This document shows positions 23,666 through 35,341 of a stretch of 64,000 nt of DNA, piece by piece. The stretch is from Darksidea phi. Taxonomy: Eukaryota > Ascomycota > Dothideomycetes > Pleosporales > Lentitheciaceae. The position numbers were made by a program, and so were the translations under genes. The notes beneath the pieces were generated by a model. The model was not told the DNA's origin. It saw only the letters and a program-made list of their open reading frames with translations, and did no database searches. The stretch covers positions 1 through 64,000 of the forward strand of contig JASJFT010000062.1 of NCBI GenBank assembly GCA_030770425.1. Reading direction: 5' to 3'. Positions within the stretch are counted from its first letter, which is position 1. The number at the start of each line of letters is the position of its first letter.

Positions 23666-26430
23666 AGGTGCTTCGGATTTCTACAGGAGAAGAAAAGGTT
23701 TTCTATAGTATAATACAAGGTGGGTGGGTGAGTTTGAAATCGGACTACCACTACTTAGTTTCAATAGCTTTCTCAAGAAAACTATCAGAACTGTTTTCCA
23801 TTCCTCCTGACTTACACCGAAGCGGGGGGTAGTCCACGCGGAGTTTCTTGCAGCTGCTCCGGACGTAGGCGTGGCGACCAGTTGTTGCGGTATTGGAGCA
23901 TCGTTCAAGTGAGCTTGGTCGAGCGGGATATGCCGTTTCTGCCAACTTCGTTCCTGTGGATCAGTCATGTTTGGTGCTTGCGAAGCAGGAGTGATTTAGG
24001 TAAATGATGCCGAGGGTCTTGACCGCGATGGTGCGAAAGGACTTTATGGTATTGAGAAACTACTGTACTAGCCATGTGAACATGTCTATACTAACTCGAA
24101 GAAGGCGTGACGTCCTTCATCGGATGTCGTAATGTTTTGCGTATTACGAGAACCCATGGCTTTTCGAGAGCAAATGTCGTGGGAACCCAGAAGTGCCACT
24201 CGCGAGTCCGTCCGGGATTGAGGAATCAACCAGATCTACGTGCAGCATATAGAGGGACACGAACTCTCTGATTACTGGTAGATTGCTTCATGCGCAACGG
24301 CGCTGTAGGGCAAAAGCCGACACATACAAGACCGAAATTAAAGCCGTATAGCTATCGATAATCGCGGAAGTAGACATGTCAATGGCACGCAGGACCGGCC
24401 TTTGAGTTTAGTGTGATTTTGCTTTGGTAGTGTAAATCTCCGGTGGGCGAATGAAGTGAACTGCGAATGATAGCTCGGAACAATGCATCAAGAATGTATC
24501 GAGATGTTGGAAACCGAGGGGTTCGTGGGTGTTGGAACTTGGGCGAATGATCCCAACCATCGTGCGCCGCCTGAGATCTAGTGTCGCAAGGTGGAGCGCT
24601 CGTTCTAGCGCTTAACCGCGGTGATCGTGTCATTACGCGATTCTAAGAGAAATTGCTAGAGCACATGCCAACCTAACGTCTGCACGTGACGATATCCAGT
24701 CACGTGTTGGAAAGTTCGGAACCAGCTCCTCAGGGTTGGGGCGGTGTTGAAAGAAACAACGGACCGTGAAACAGGCCGAAGATGGCACCACAGGAGCCTT
24801 AGCCATACGAGTCATTTCGGAAACGTGGTTCGTTCACCTAGACGTCCCGAACCTTTGCGAATCTGTCCCGGGCGGACGGCAAATTTAGGGAAAGGTTCGG
24901 ATGACGGAGGTAACAGCGAGTTTACTGTCAGTGTCACTGCTGCTACACCTTGGTGAGTGAGCGAGTTTGGCAAGTTTCCATCGTCACAACGACCCGAGGT
25001 TGCACCGCAACACGACGCTAGATAGTTCTATGCGAAAAGGACGTCATTTGCAGTCGCGTGCGACTCGCTGAACAGCGGGTCCGTTGCGCGTTCTTTCGGG
25101 GGTACGCCACGTTGCTAGATCACACTACTGCTTGGGCGGAAAATAGGAGGATTTGCCTATTGCGACTAGTCGGAACGAGATATTTCTGGGAGATTCAGAT
25201 CGTGATGCTGGGAACCACGATGTATACCAGCCTCGCACGTGCGTTGGACTTGTGTCAGAATGCACGTCGCGTTTGATAATCCAGCAGCTTCAGAGCTTGA
25301 ATCTTGTCTATGAGGGAGTTTTGAGGGACTCAGCAAGGCCTCGGTGCCTCCCAAGAGGTATCGCATCCAGTGGGGTACCAGCATTCTCATCAGTACAGTG
25401 TTCGCAGAAACGACAACCGGCGACCTGATCTGTATCGACGGATTCAATGCTAGTGCTTGGAGAGTTGGTTGTATTGAATCTGCGGCGCTTTCCCTTGGAC
25501 TGGGAAGCCCCTTGAGCATCGCGCCTGAAATAGCAAGCTGGGATAGAAGTTTCTGTTGAGATGCCGTGGCAAGGTAAGCAGTGGTGGAGAAACGAGAAGG
25601 GGAAACCAAGCGGAACGCAGAGAAAGAGAGAAAGCAAGGGGTTATCGTTGTCACGGGGGTAATGCCACTTGATAGGTAGCTTGGGCGAGAAAAAGCGGGT
25701 AGGTGCAGCGGTGCACCTCGAAGACACGGGCGTGAACGGATGCGGGAGGACGGCATGCAGGAGACGCAGTCGGATCTCCGATGGCATCGTGGAACCGTCC
25801 TGACCAGTCGCGTCGAATGCTGCGTCAAGCTCGTTCTTCGAAGCAAGCAGTGCCTCCTGCGGCAGGACGATGCCGCGGTGGTCTACGGTAGGGTAGTTGG
25901 GCGAAAAGGCAGAGTTGATGTGGGGAAGCGCGACGGGCCAGTCGTGACGGAAAAGAGCGGGTCCGAGCGCAGCGGCCGAACGGGACATGCAGGTACGGGC
26001 TGAGGGGCTGACAAACCCTCGGGCCTTGCTTCGAGAACTAGGGCTGGGAAGGCTGTCGTGCAATGGGTAGGGCGGCTGCGCGGTGAGGGTGCAGACCGGG
26101 CTCTTGATTGAAGCACCACAGACTTGTCGTTCAGCGTCAGGAAATGAAGCTGCAGACCGCCGAGGGGTAAGCGCTTGGAGGAAAATCCCTCAGCACGGGC
26201 ACGAGGTTTCGCCAAAGCGACGCAGGTGCATGGATGCCATGTTTGCTGGTAATGGAGCGGTGCGGTGGAGACGGGATTCCACGATCGCGGTCGTGTGGGT
26301 GTGGGTGTAGGTGTAAGAATAGTAGATGCCAGTAGGTGCAGTAGACGCGACGAATGGGTGCTTTTCGGAGCTGCAGGAACAAGGGGCCAAGACCAAAGGA
26401 CCGCCGAACAGTCGGACTGTCGGGTCTGGC

Positions 26431-26489
26431 TGCGTGCCTGTACCTGTGTGCCTGCGTGTCTGCGTGCCTGCGTGCCTGCGTACCTGCGT
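26431..26489 (+). repeat. Imperfect 8-base tandem repeat
   Basis: Roughly seven imperfect copies of TGCGTGCC within the GC-rich leader region. Confidence 0.85.
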
Positions 26490-28283
26490 CACTGCCCAAG
26501 GGAAGCAGACGGAAGCCAGGAGAAAAGCTGCCGCTCACTCTTGGAAGCCGACAGGTCGCCGTCGTCGGCGCATGCTCCAAGGGTCGCGGGCGGACGCTGA
26601 GGAGAGCAGACTGCAGCATGTGTAGGGGATGAGAACCATAGCCATGCACACACGTCGAGGCCCAATGCAGCGAGCACCATCCAGCACGCCTGGCGCCAGT
26701 CGCTCGGGTCGCCGTCTGCTCGGACTGCTGATTGCGGCCGGCTTGAGGCCGGAGGCTGGCGATACAGTGACAGTCGACGCCCGACCCTCGACGGGCGTAG
26801 AGGGCGCATGTCGGTGTGCTTCCTTGTGCAGTCGTCCCCCCCCCTTCCCCCACGGGCGGCCCAATGGCCATAGCTGGGGGATCTAGGACGCCGAAAAGCA
26901 GTCCCCTGCGCGTGCTGCCCTCGCCGTTGCACGATACGACTGCCACCGCGTGTCGCTCGGCGGCTGGGACTGCAACCGTAACGGCACATAGGGCGCTCGA
27001 GAGGACGTCGGGTGCTGCCAGCCCGCGGTGCTAACAATATGCCTCCCGTGCTCCATCGGATTCCCGAAGGGGCGCGTCGGCTGCCTCGCCGTGGGGTGTC
27101 TAGCATGAAACGAGCCGGCGTTGACTGGCGTTGTCTGGTGTTGTCTGGTGCTGTCTGGTGTTGCGTCAGCCTTTGATCGATCCATCACGTGCCCGGGGCT
27201 ATCGGCAGCTCGTTTCGACAGACGACAGACGCCAGCCGCCAGACGCCCGACGACAGAACAGAGACAGCGGACGACAGAACTGACGAGAGCTGACGACAGA
27301 ACTGACAACAGCCGTTTCGTGCCGCTGCAATTGTGAACAGCACAGCACAGCACAGCACAGCGCGGCCGGGCCGAGCCATGGCCTGTTTCATCACGCCGTC
27401 GCTGCGAGCTTGCACACGAGCACCGAGCCCTGAGCTGAGCAGATGAGATCGCCGGTGGCTGAACCGTCTGCTAGCCGCAAACACCGGAGACAGCGCCTCG
27501 TTGCGGATACAGAGGCCCAAGGCGAGAGGCCGTTCGCCCTACTGTGTGCGGCCGCCGCGGGCCCGTCCCATGTCGCTCGGCACTTGGAAAATCCTGCTGC
27601 GCGTCGACCTGCCTAGATGCACGATGTACCGTCTCATCCGCGCACGTTGCGCTGCTCGCCGTCTACCAACACTGAACATTTGAGCACCGCATCGCGCCCA
27701 CCGCAGGCATCGCCCTCGTCGCCTCATCGCCCTTATCGTCGTCGTCGCCCTCATCCACGCCAGCGTGTGTGGCCGTCGGCGACGAGACGCGCCCCGCCCG
27801 GCAGACGGCCAAACCATGACTGCGCTGCACACTGTTCACTATTTAGCCGTTAATTCGCGCGTCCAGCCAATCACAGCGGCGGATTTTTCCCCTGTCCAGT
27901 AGCGCCGTCTGCTATTGCGCACCGCTGGGCCGGCACCCAGGCCGGCAGGGGTGCCCCTGTCGCACGGGCCCCGGGGGTCCCCGCCGTTGACGAGCCTGTG
28001 TGGACCATCCACCCTCGCGCAACCCGCATCCTCACGCCGAATCCATGCCTCGAGAGCCCGGCCCCGCTGGTCGAGCACAATTCATCCTCTCCACAATGCC
28101 TCCGCTGCTTTGTGTAGCTGCTCTTGCTGATGCCATCCCTACCGGCGGCGCCCCGTCCGCTGCAACAAAGCTTCCCACGCCCGTCTCGCAACATGCCGTG
28201 CCACGACCGCTGCTCCTGAAGCGTCCATATACCCACCGTCTCCTCTCGAGTCTTTGCACCACCAGATCGCTGCTACTTCGGTA

Positions 28284-28318
28284 CCATCCACCATCCACCA
28301 TCCACCATCCACCACCCA
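28284..28318 (+). repeat. 7-base tandem repeat
   Basis: Five copies of CCATCCA, the last altered, in the CT-rich leader upstream of the CRIB protein gene. Confidence 0.9.
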
Positions 28319-28926
28319 CTCCCCATCACTCCTTGTTGTCCTGCTCGAGCTTCTTCCCTTCTCTTCCGCGACAACAGCCTCCAGGCGCGCGGGCGGCCAT
28401 AACAGCCATCCCCCGCGTTAATACTGCAATACCGCCGTACGGACCCCTCGCTGTCAGCAGCACCGCGCTTTGTTGTGGTCCGTTACCCAGTCTGCGCGTC
28501 GCTCATTGCCTCCACTGTGGATGAGACAGCCGCCATAGTAGGTACCCATATAGTGCTCCCAGCATGGTCGCCGTTGAGCCATACCCGTCTTCCCCTTCCC
28601 TTACCGTTGTTTTTCCCGTCACCGCCCAGTTGTTCTTCGCTTTCATCCTCTCTATCCCTGTCTCGTGTTTACCACATATACACACGCCTGGTCCGCTGAC
28701 ATGCCCAACCCAGATATTGGGCCGGAAAAAATACTGTAGCTGCTATTTGCGACACGTTTCCCCAGACTCTACGGCGCGTCATATATCCCTGGACCCTCCA
28801 TGGTTGCGGCCTTCTCCATTGCGGCCAGCGTGTTGCCGGGCTCTGCGCACCACCTGAAAGCATTCCCTAACCTATAGCTCCCTCCTTCGGACCCGCTGCT
28901 CGTAAGACGCCCCCGATACCCGCGCC

Positions 28927-31660
28927 ATGTTTACCCACAACAAAAGTAACGCCTCACCGGCCTCAAGACAGTCGTCGGTAGACTCCCTGGTCACTGTCCC
29001 CTCAGCTTCCACGTCTGCTTCGGATCTTTGGGTGTCCCAATGCTCAACCGCCTCTTCTTATGGAGACATAGCTTCGCCTGAACGACACACTGGAGCCGCC
29101 CCGGGAAAAAGAAGTTCTGTGTTCAATTTGCGATCGAGGAGCAATACGGCTACCTCGGCTGCCTCGTCATTCGTGTCTGTCGCACCGCCGAGCATGGCAG
29201 CATATGACAATTCGTCGCGGCGGTCGTCGCAGGACTTGCGCCATCTCGCGAGCCAGAGCTTTATGGACCTCCACGCCGGAAAGCGGTCGCTGTTTCGAGG
29301 GAAGAAGGGCAAGAGGCTGAGTGGCTCCTTGTCCCCCAGCTTCGGCTCGTCTGAAATTGAAGAGCTCGATTCTGGCACTAAAAGAACTTCGGTCCTGCGG
29401 AAGAACAGGAAGTCAAACAATCAACCTGAAAGACCCAGTGAGTCTTACCCGAACCCACTCCATACAGCTTCGGTTATTAATAAGCGTAGCCTCCGGTCTC
29501 AAACACCGGATATCCAGCCCATTTGATTTCCAACATCTCACCCATACCGACCGACACCAGTTTGCCGCCCTACAAGAAGCCTCTGAAAACGAGCTTGTTG
29601 TCGAGTTCTCCGCCGTTCGCGCCTCGCAGGCTCCCCGTCGAGATCTCACTGGCATTAAAGCTGAGGATTTGCGCTTCACCAACTTCTCTTCTAAGAGGTC
29701 GGCGACTCCCGAGTCACGTTCAGCATCCACGTGGAGCTTTCGATCTCCTCCCATGAGCCCCAACCTACATGAGCAGCAACAGTCTACCACGTCTCCCGAA
29801 GACTCTTCAGGAGCGACTCTTCGGCTGTCCCGCTCTGTCGAAAGCTTCTCTCGGCCAGGAGTGAATTCTCGAACTCACCGCCACACACAGTCTGCTAACC
29901 CTCCGCGTATGTCCTCCCGCTTACCCTTGGATCCTATTCACGACGCCCCAGAAGACTCCAGCGGCGAGCAAGGTCGCCCGTTCTCACCAAAAGCACGAAA
30001 TAACAGACGGTCAGGCATCTGGGAGGCGTTCCCGCCATTGAGCCCCCCGAGCGCTGGTGGGCAGCTTCCCACTATGGCTGAGGAATCAGATTACGTTGGC
30101 CACGCTTTCACTACCCCCGATAACTCCGCCTGCCATCCCATGACACCTCCTTTCAGTCCCGCTCTAGAGGATGTTGCCGAAGAGCCGGAGCGATTCGTTG
30201 ACCCTAGACCGGCACCGCTACCCCCATCTAGAACACCAAAGTCTCCGCAGTCCCCTTCTTTTGATGCCTTCTCATTCGGCAACCCACGCTCGCCGATTGC
30301 CAAATCCCACAGCAGGAAAAGCTCGTACACTTCCCCAAAGTCTTCAAGCCAGCGAAACTCGATCACGCGCCCTATATCGCAAATGTCAGATACGCTAGGA
30401 TCTCCCGGTCTCGTCAGACGAAGTTCTATTCGTAGAACACCTGGAACCCGGAGAAAGTCCAACACTTGGCGTGTTACCGAGGAATCGTGGGAGGACGACA
30501 TTGACTATATTTATGACAACGCCCTTGAAGCTGACTGTGACTATGATTGGGACCGTAACTCGATGGATGACGTGTTCGAGGATAGAGATCGCACTCCCGA
30601 GCAGCAAGATCATAAGCGCATATCCACTGCAACGTCGCACGAAACTCAGACGTCGACATTGACTTCCGATGAAGAACCGGCTTCGCACACCAACTTTTAT
30701 CCCGACACTCTCCGCCGGTCCCTTTTCGTTCCGAGCGTTAGCAGCGTTCCGGAGTTGGAGTCCAGGTCGGCCATCTCTACGCCCACTGCCGATATTAGCG
30801 TGCAAACGCCGTCCGACCTCTACATTCCCTCCCGACAGTATCCCTTCAGCGAGGCCGAGGGACTTGCGATCACTCCATCGCTTTTGGTTCCTCAGGACTT
30901 TAAGGAACAGGTCTCCCGCGAAGATATGTATGCTGACCTTCTTACGGATTATGAGGAGTCTGACGGCCAGTTTCCATTCCTGGAAGCAAGTCAAAGTGTT
31001 TCAAGCTCCACGCGCAGCAGCCATGTTCGATCCAGTAAATGCAGCTCTTATGACAGCAGCTTGATGTCTAGTGGCCAAGGCTCTGGGTCATGGACTTCTG
31101 GTACTCGTCGCTCTGCTAGTTCTGCGGGAAGTCACGGCAGCTTGCCCGAGTTGGTGCACTCCTCAAGGCATGCGCGTCGTGATTTTACTAATATGGTCGA
31201 CCGTCTTTCAGAGCAAGTGGCCTCTTTCGCATCGTTCGACGAGGATGTCGAAGCGGCTGAGGACGACGAGACGACTCCCCCGGGACACGTAGCTCAAGGC
31301 CGCACATTCTTCGCTTCTGACGACGAGCAGCCCGAAGCCAATCATGGCCGCGTTTCTATCGAGGCTGAGGTGCGCTCCTCGCTTGAACTCGCTCGACATG
31401 GATCAGCTCGATCCACCCGCGCTCCATTCCGTTATCACAAGTACGCCTTATCCGATGGCGCTGCTAAGCTGCTTGCACCTGCGGCGGAAGCCACGCCGGA
31501 ACGCCAACCATCGCCCAAGTCGCGTGCTCGAGCGGTGAGCTCTAGCAAGGCCCAGCGCAAGAACCGAGGACCACGCCTCAGCCTTTTCCCAACGCCACCA
31601 ACACGCTCGCCTCTTGCATCACCTACTTCCCCTGCAGACCACGAGCTCAACAGGCTGTAG
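28927..31660 (+). CDS. Ser-rich CRIB (p21-Rho-binding) domain protein
   Basis: Two exons, 28927-29437 and 29490-31660, joined across a 52-nt GTGAGT intron, give 893 residues. The junction restores KHRISSPFDFQHLTHTDR at about residues 175-192. This is a CRIB motif (ISxPxxFxHxxH), which binds GTP-loaded Cdc42/Rac. There is no kinase domain. The rest is Ser/Pro/Arg-rich and probably disordered, with many RRSS and SPR/SPK motifs that look like phosphosites, and an acidic central patch (EESWEDDIDYIYDNALEADC). It is probably a Cdc42/Rac effector or scaffold in polarised growth; that role is inference. Cla4, another CRIB protein, is encoded 10 kb downstream. The acceptor was chosen by frame, as the closer AG at 29517 does not fit. 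Confidence 0.85.
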
Positions 31661-32612
31661 TGTGGTTGCCAATATTTTCCCTTTCCCCAATACGCCCAGG
31701 TGGCCCTCTCGAACGATGGCTGGGCCGACTCTTCGATTCTTACGATGTTACGACGTTTCATAACTTCAGTGTAAATATTCACCATCACAGGGGTCGGCTT
31801 GGTAGTTTTGCGACCCAACAAGAAAAAGGATCGCGTTCTGGATTCCCTGGGAGGAAGACAAAAGTTGATTCCTTTTCAGGTTTCTGGTTTTTCATTATCA
31901 GTCACCACAACTCCGTCAGCGAGTTCCCACCATTTCCTTGAGTCAATGTCGTCATTACCTTGTTCAGTCGTCTCCGTGCGGAGTTTCCTATCTACAGTGC
32001 GGGTGCGGCGTTCTTCCTGCGGCGACTGCACTTCGTGGAGTGCAAGTCTTTGTCCGCTCTTGTATCATTACTACGCCAGACCACTCAGTGCGCATATCAC
32101 TCGCGTCTATTTTCCTTTGTCAGATATCAAGTGGAGGTATAGAACAGGTGACGAGTAACGAGGACAACCAGCGCAGGACCTAATTATTTTTTCCCTCGGG
32201 GTACGGGATTGGTAGTGCGACATGGTTGGAGTTAATCTTGGTGGCTAGAGGAAATGAATCGATGCTAATTACTGCATGCTGCCTTTGTCGAACCTGTCTT
32301 ACATCTGGTATTGGTTTTTTTTTAGCTCAGCTGGGCGGTGTTGGGGCTTGAGTTGGGTGGCATGGAAGGGGAGGGGTTCGCTTGGATGAATGTCTACCTG
32401 GCTTTGCCGCGTATATGCATTGATCTGAATGTTGCGGCCTTTTTTGTACGACATCGCTTACAGCATCGACGGCCATTGGGTGGGTCAAGAAAAACGCCCC
32501 CATTATTTCATGCAATTCGTTCGCCCCATTGCATCCTATCCCATCGACACGGTTCGAGTGCGGCATCGCGAACGCGACCGCGTACGTGTTTCTTTCGTGT
32601 ATGCTGTGTGGG

Positions 32613-32694
32613 AATAACAACAACAACAATAACAACAGCAATAATAATAGTAATAGCAATAATCCATGTACGCACGTACGCACGTACGCACGTA
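32613..32694 (+). repeat. AAC/AAT microsatellite followed by 8-base GTACGCAC tandem
   Basis: A trinucleotide run (AAC then AAT variants) at 32613-32663 is followed by three and a bit copies of GTACGCAC at 32668-32694. Confidence 0.92.
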
Positions 32695-32948
32695 ATCATT
32701 GTGGAGCCTGAACATGCGTATCCGACTTCGTGTCGACTTCGTGTCGACTTCGCGTCGATGTGCGCTGCTATCGCTATCGTTTTATCGTTCTACCTCACTC
32801 TCCGCCTTTCTAGACAGATGTCGCACTTGCTAGCTATTATTTTACGCGACAAGCACCTTTTTCTTGGATATTTGTGTTTGCGGAATGCGAGACTAATGTC
32901 AGCGTCTAGACTAACATCGAGAATAGAATAGACTAGAGTAGCAACGCA

Positions 32949-33083
32949 CTGCAATCTTTAGCGCGGACGAGAGGTTGATGGTCCAATCAGCATATTGCCT
33001 TGAAGGCGGTAACGCTCAGCACTGCCACGCACCTACCACAACAGACACGGATTACGAAGGTAGGTGCGATTGGCTGCATGGCT
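32949..33083 (+). repeat. Dispersed repeat family C, copy 2 (extended)
   Basis: Opens with CTGCAATCTTTAGCGCGG, continues GAGAGGTTGATGG, and ends with AAGGTAGGTGCGATTGGC. Copy 3, about 500 bases on, shares all three blocks. GCACCTACC at about 33031 pairs with GGTAGGTGC at about 33059, so a hairpin is possible. Confidence 0.75.
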
Positions 33084-33453
33084 ACTAACATCGGGATCAG
33101 AGTGGACTGGACTGGTCTGGAATGGACTGGACAAGACTAGCCACTCGCATCATTGCCCTACATGTATTTCATTATTTCCACCACGCTCCGCACCCGTGTC
33201 CGCGCCGCATATCGGCTACGCCTCAGCCTGCCAGCTTACTTACCAGCTACCCAGCAACAACCCAGCCGCCCAGTAGCCCAGCTTACCAGCAGCCGAGTAG
33301 CCGTATACAGTAAACTGTTCGGCGACCAGCTAGCTATGGACAGCCTACATAGTTAAGAAATGGGTGCAGGGACGTGCCTGGGTTTTAGGGCAGGTGATAA
33401 GGTGGTACACAGGGAGGGGGGCTTTCCTCCAGCCTGAGATGAGACGAAAGGCA

Positions 33454-33553
33454 CTGCAATCTTTAGCGCGGGCGAGAGGTTGGTGGATCAGTCAGCATGT
33501 TCGGTTCCACGGGGAGACACAGATTAGTAAGGTAGGTGCGATTGGCTACATGG
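33454..33553 (+). repeat. Dispersed repeat family C, copy 3 (extended)
   Basis: Same order of blocks as copy 2: the CTGCAATCTTTAGCGCGG core, GAGAGGTTGGTGG, and AAGGTAGGTGCGATTGGC, with a shorter middle. A short non-coding element duplicated in direct orientation. Confidence 0.75.
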
Positions 33554-34471
33554 CCCAAAGCGGAGAAGAGATTCAAGGCCAGCGTACTTTACTCTTCCTC
33601 TTCCTCCAGCAACACTACTACCCTCCTAGCTGATATAAATTTACCGCACAGTCCCTTCGGTGTTGCCGACTGCAACCTCAACCAAGCCCGGAGTATATAT
33701 ATTTGTTCATGCTTTGAATGCACGGTAATGCTCTTCCCTGCGCGGCAAAAGAATATCCCCGCGTGTTATGTCACGGATTTGTTGCGAGTGGCATGCACGG
33801 CAATCTATATAAGACCTAAACTAGACCCGCGCGTTTGTTACACTATACGCTGCAGGCGCCACGCAATATGGGAATATGTCACGCGACTGGAGTGTGCTGG
33901 TGAAGATGTCGGGGTTCGGTTGTTGGGATGATTGCTGGTTTGGGATCGGATGGGAAGCTGATCAAAATAGGTTACTCGGGACAGGTGTGGAGGATGTGAT
34001 GAGAGTCACGATTGTGCGTTTGATATGCAGGGACCTACAATGATGATTCTTAAGCCGAGGCGTGTACAGAGTCGTTAATTTCAGGCCTTTGACTTTTCTC
34101 TTCTACGCATTTTGATCTTAACACCCTTGCCATTTACCTATAAAATCGAGGTCCGAACACCAACGACGAAGTTCGCATTCCAGAGCTCAGCCTTGGCCTC
34201 GATCAAAGCGCTGGCGCCTGGGTGGCTGCTTCAGACACGTTACACGACAACAGCGCCGCATACACACACACGTTCTTCTCATGCGAACTGCTGTTGACAG
34301 GTCAAGTCCCGATGGATGATGCACATGTTTCAGTGAGCGAATGGGAGAAAATCGCTCAGAAACGTCTCCTTTCATCTCCGCCCAGAAGAAAGTAGCCGTG
34401 AGAGAACCACGCACTCAAGTCCTTTTTCCCCCACACTACTGTTCTCCCATACAGCGGACTTTTGGTTTTCA

Positions 34472-34494
34472 CTGCAATCTTTAGCGCGGACGAG
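34472..34494 (+). repeat. Dispersed motif family C, copy 4
   Basis: CTGCAATCTTTAGCGCGG plus ACGAG, then CAGTTCTACC, resembling copy 1 (TAGTTCAACC) more than copies 2 and 3. Confidence 0.8.
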
Positions 34495-35341
34495 CAGTTC
34501 TACCACCCAACCAGCCTTGCAAACATGATTCGCTCCTCCTAGTTAGAGCCTACTATTACGTAAACAAGAGACGGCCCCCCGTCCCATCCCATCTCATGCC
34601 TCGCCCCTCTCCTCTCCACTCTACCCACAACCTAATATACATCTCTGTTCCAACGAGGGCAAACCGTTCCTACGGTGCTATGTGCGTAGCCATGGCGAAC
34701 AGACATGACCCCAAACCCGAACCCAGAACCCAGAAACCGATCCACCGCCACGCGCCACAAATACCAACCAAAAAGCACACAAACACCACCACTAAACCAT
34801 AGAGGCGAAAAAGCGGGCTGAAAACATGTGCCTGTCACTCACGAACTGTGGGTCGGAAGAATTCCATGTACCGATCGAACCCGCGTCCATGGTCCAGGGC
34901 TCGTCTGAATCACACGTTGCGACACGACGGACAGCGGGTGATTGTCTGGAACATCCGACTGGGAAGGGGGCACGTTGAACACCAGCACCTATGCACAGAG
35001 TTGCGATCGGGCAGTGGCAATGCAGCGTCGGATTGGGTATTACATTAGCGACGAAAGGGGGTATAACTATTGTGATCTATCTGAGGGGTTATTCGAAGGA
35101 AGGGTCTAAGCTGTCTTCGTATCCAAAAATCGAGTCCAGTCAACTCGACATGCTCTTTTGCAATCCGTGCCACCATAGACAAAGAGAAAGAGATGGAGAA
35201 TCCAACCACAAACGCCAATGCAACCTCATGCAGAATCAATCCAGAAAGGAGGACCGACCGAGGCATGTTATCCAATTTCATCTCTCCCAGAGTCAGGCCA
35301 TGTCGCTCGTGAATGTCATTTCGGGATGGAGATGGTTTTGT

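Larger units (their letters stand above)
22062..28926. other. Gene-free region of 6.9 kb
   Basis: The left part (to about 25 kb) is mixed to AT-rich with transposon remnants near 23.3 and 23.5 kb. The right part (about 25.6-28.9 kb) is GC-rich with long overlapping shadow frames and several short tandem repeats, and becomes CT-rich before the CRIB gene. It probably contains that gene's promoter and long leader. I recognise no conserved protein on either strand. Confidence 0.55.
31661..35341. other. Gene-free spacer with dispersed repeats
   Basis: Convergent 3' flanks of the CRIB gene and alpha-actinin. Contains microsatellites at 32.6 kb and three copies of repeat family C. Only short shadow frames occur. 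Confidence 0.55.

Noticed and set aside
25166..26946. Several 200-270 codon minus-strand frames between 25.2 and 27.1 kb
   Set aside because: They overlap one another in different frames within GC-rich repeat-containing DNA and show no domain or coding signature.
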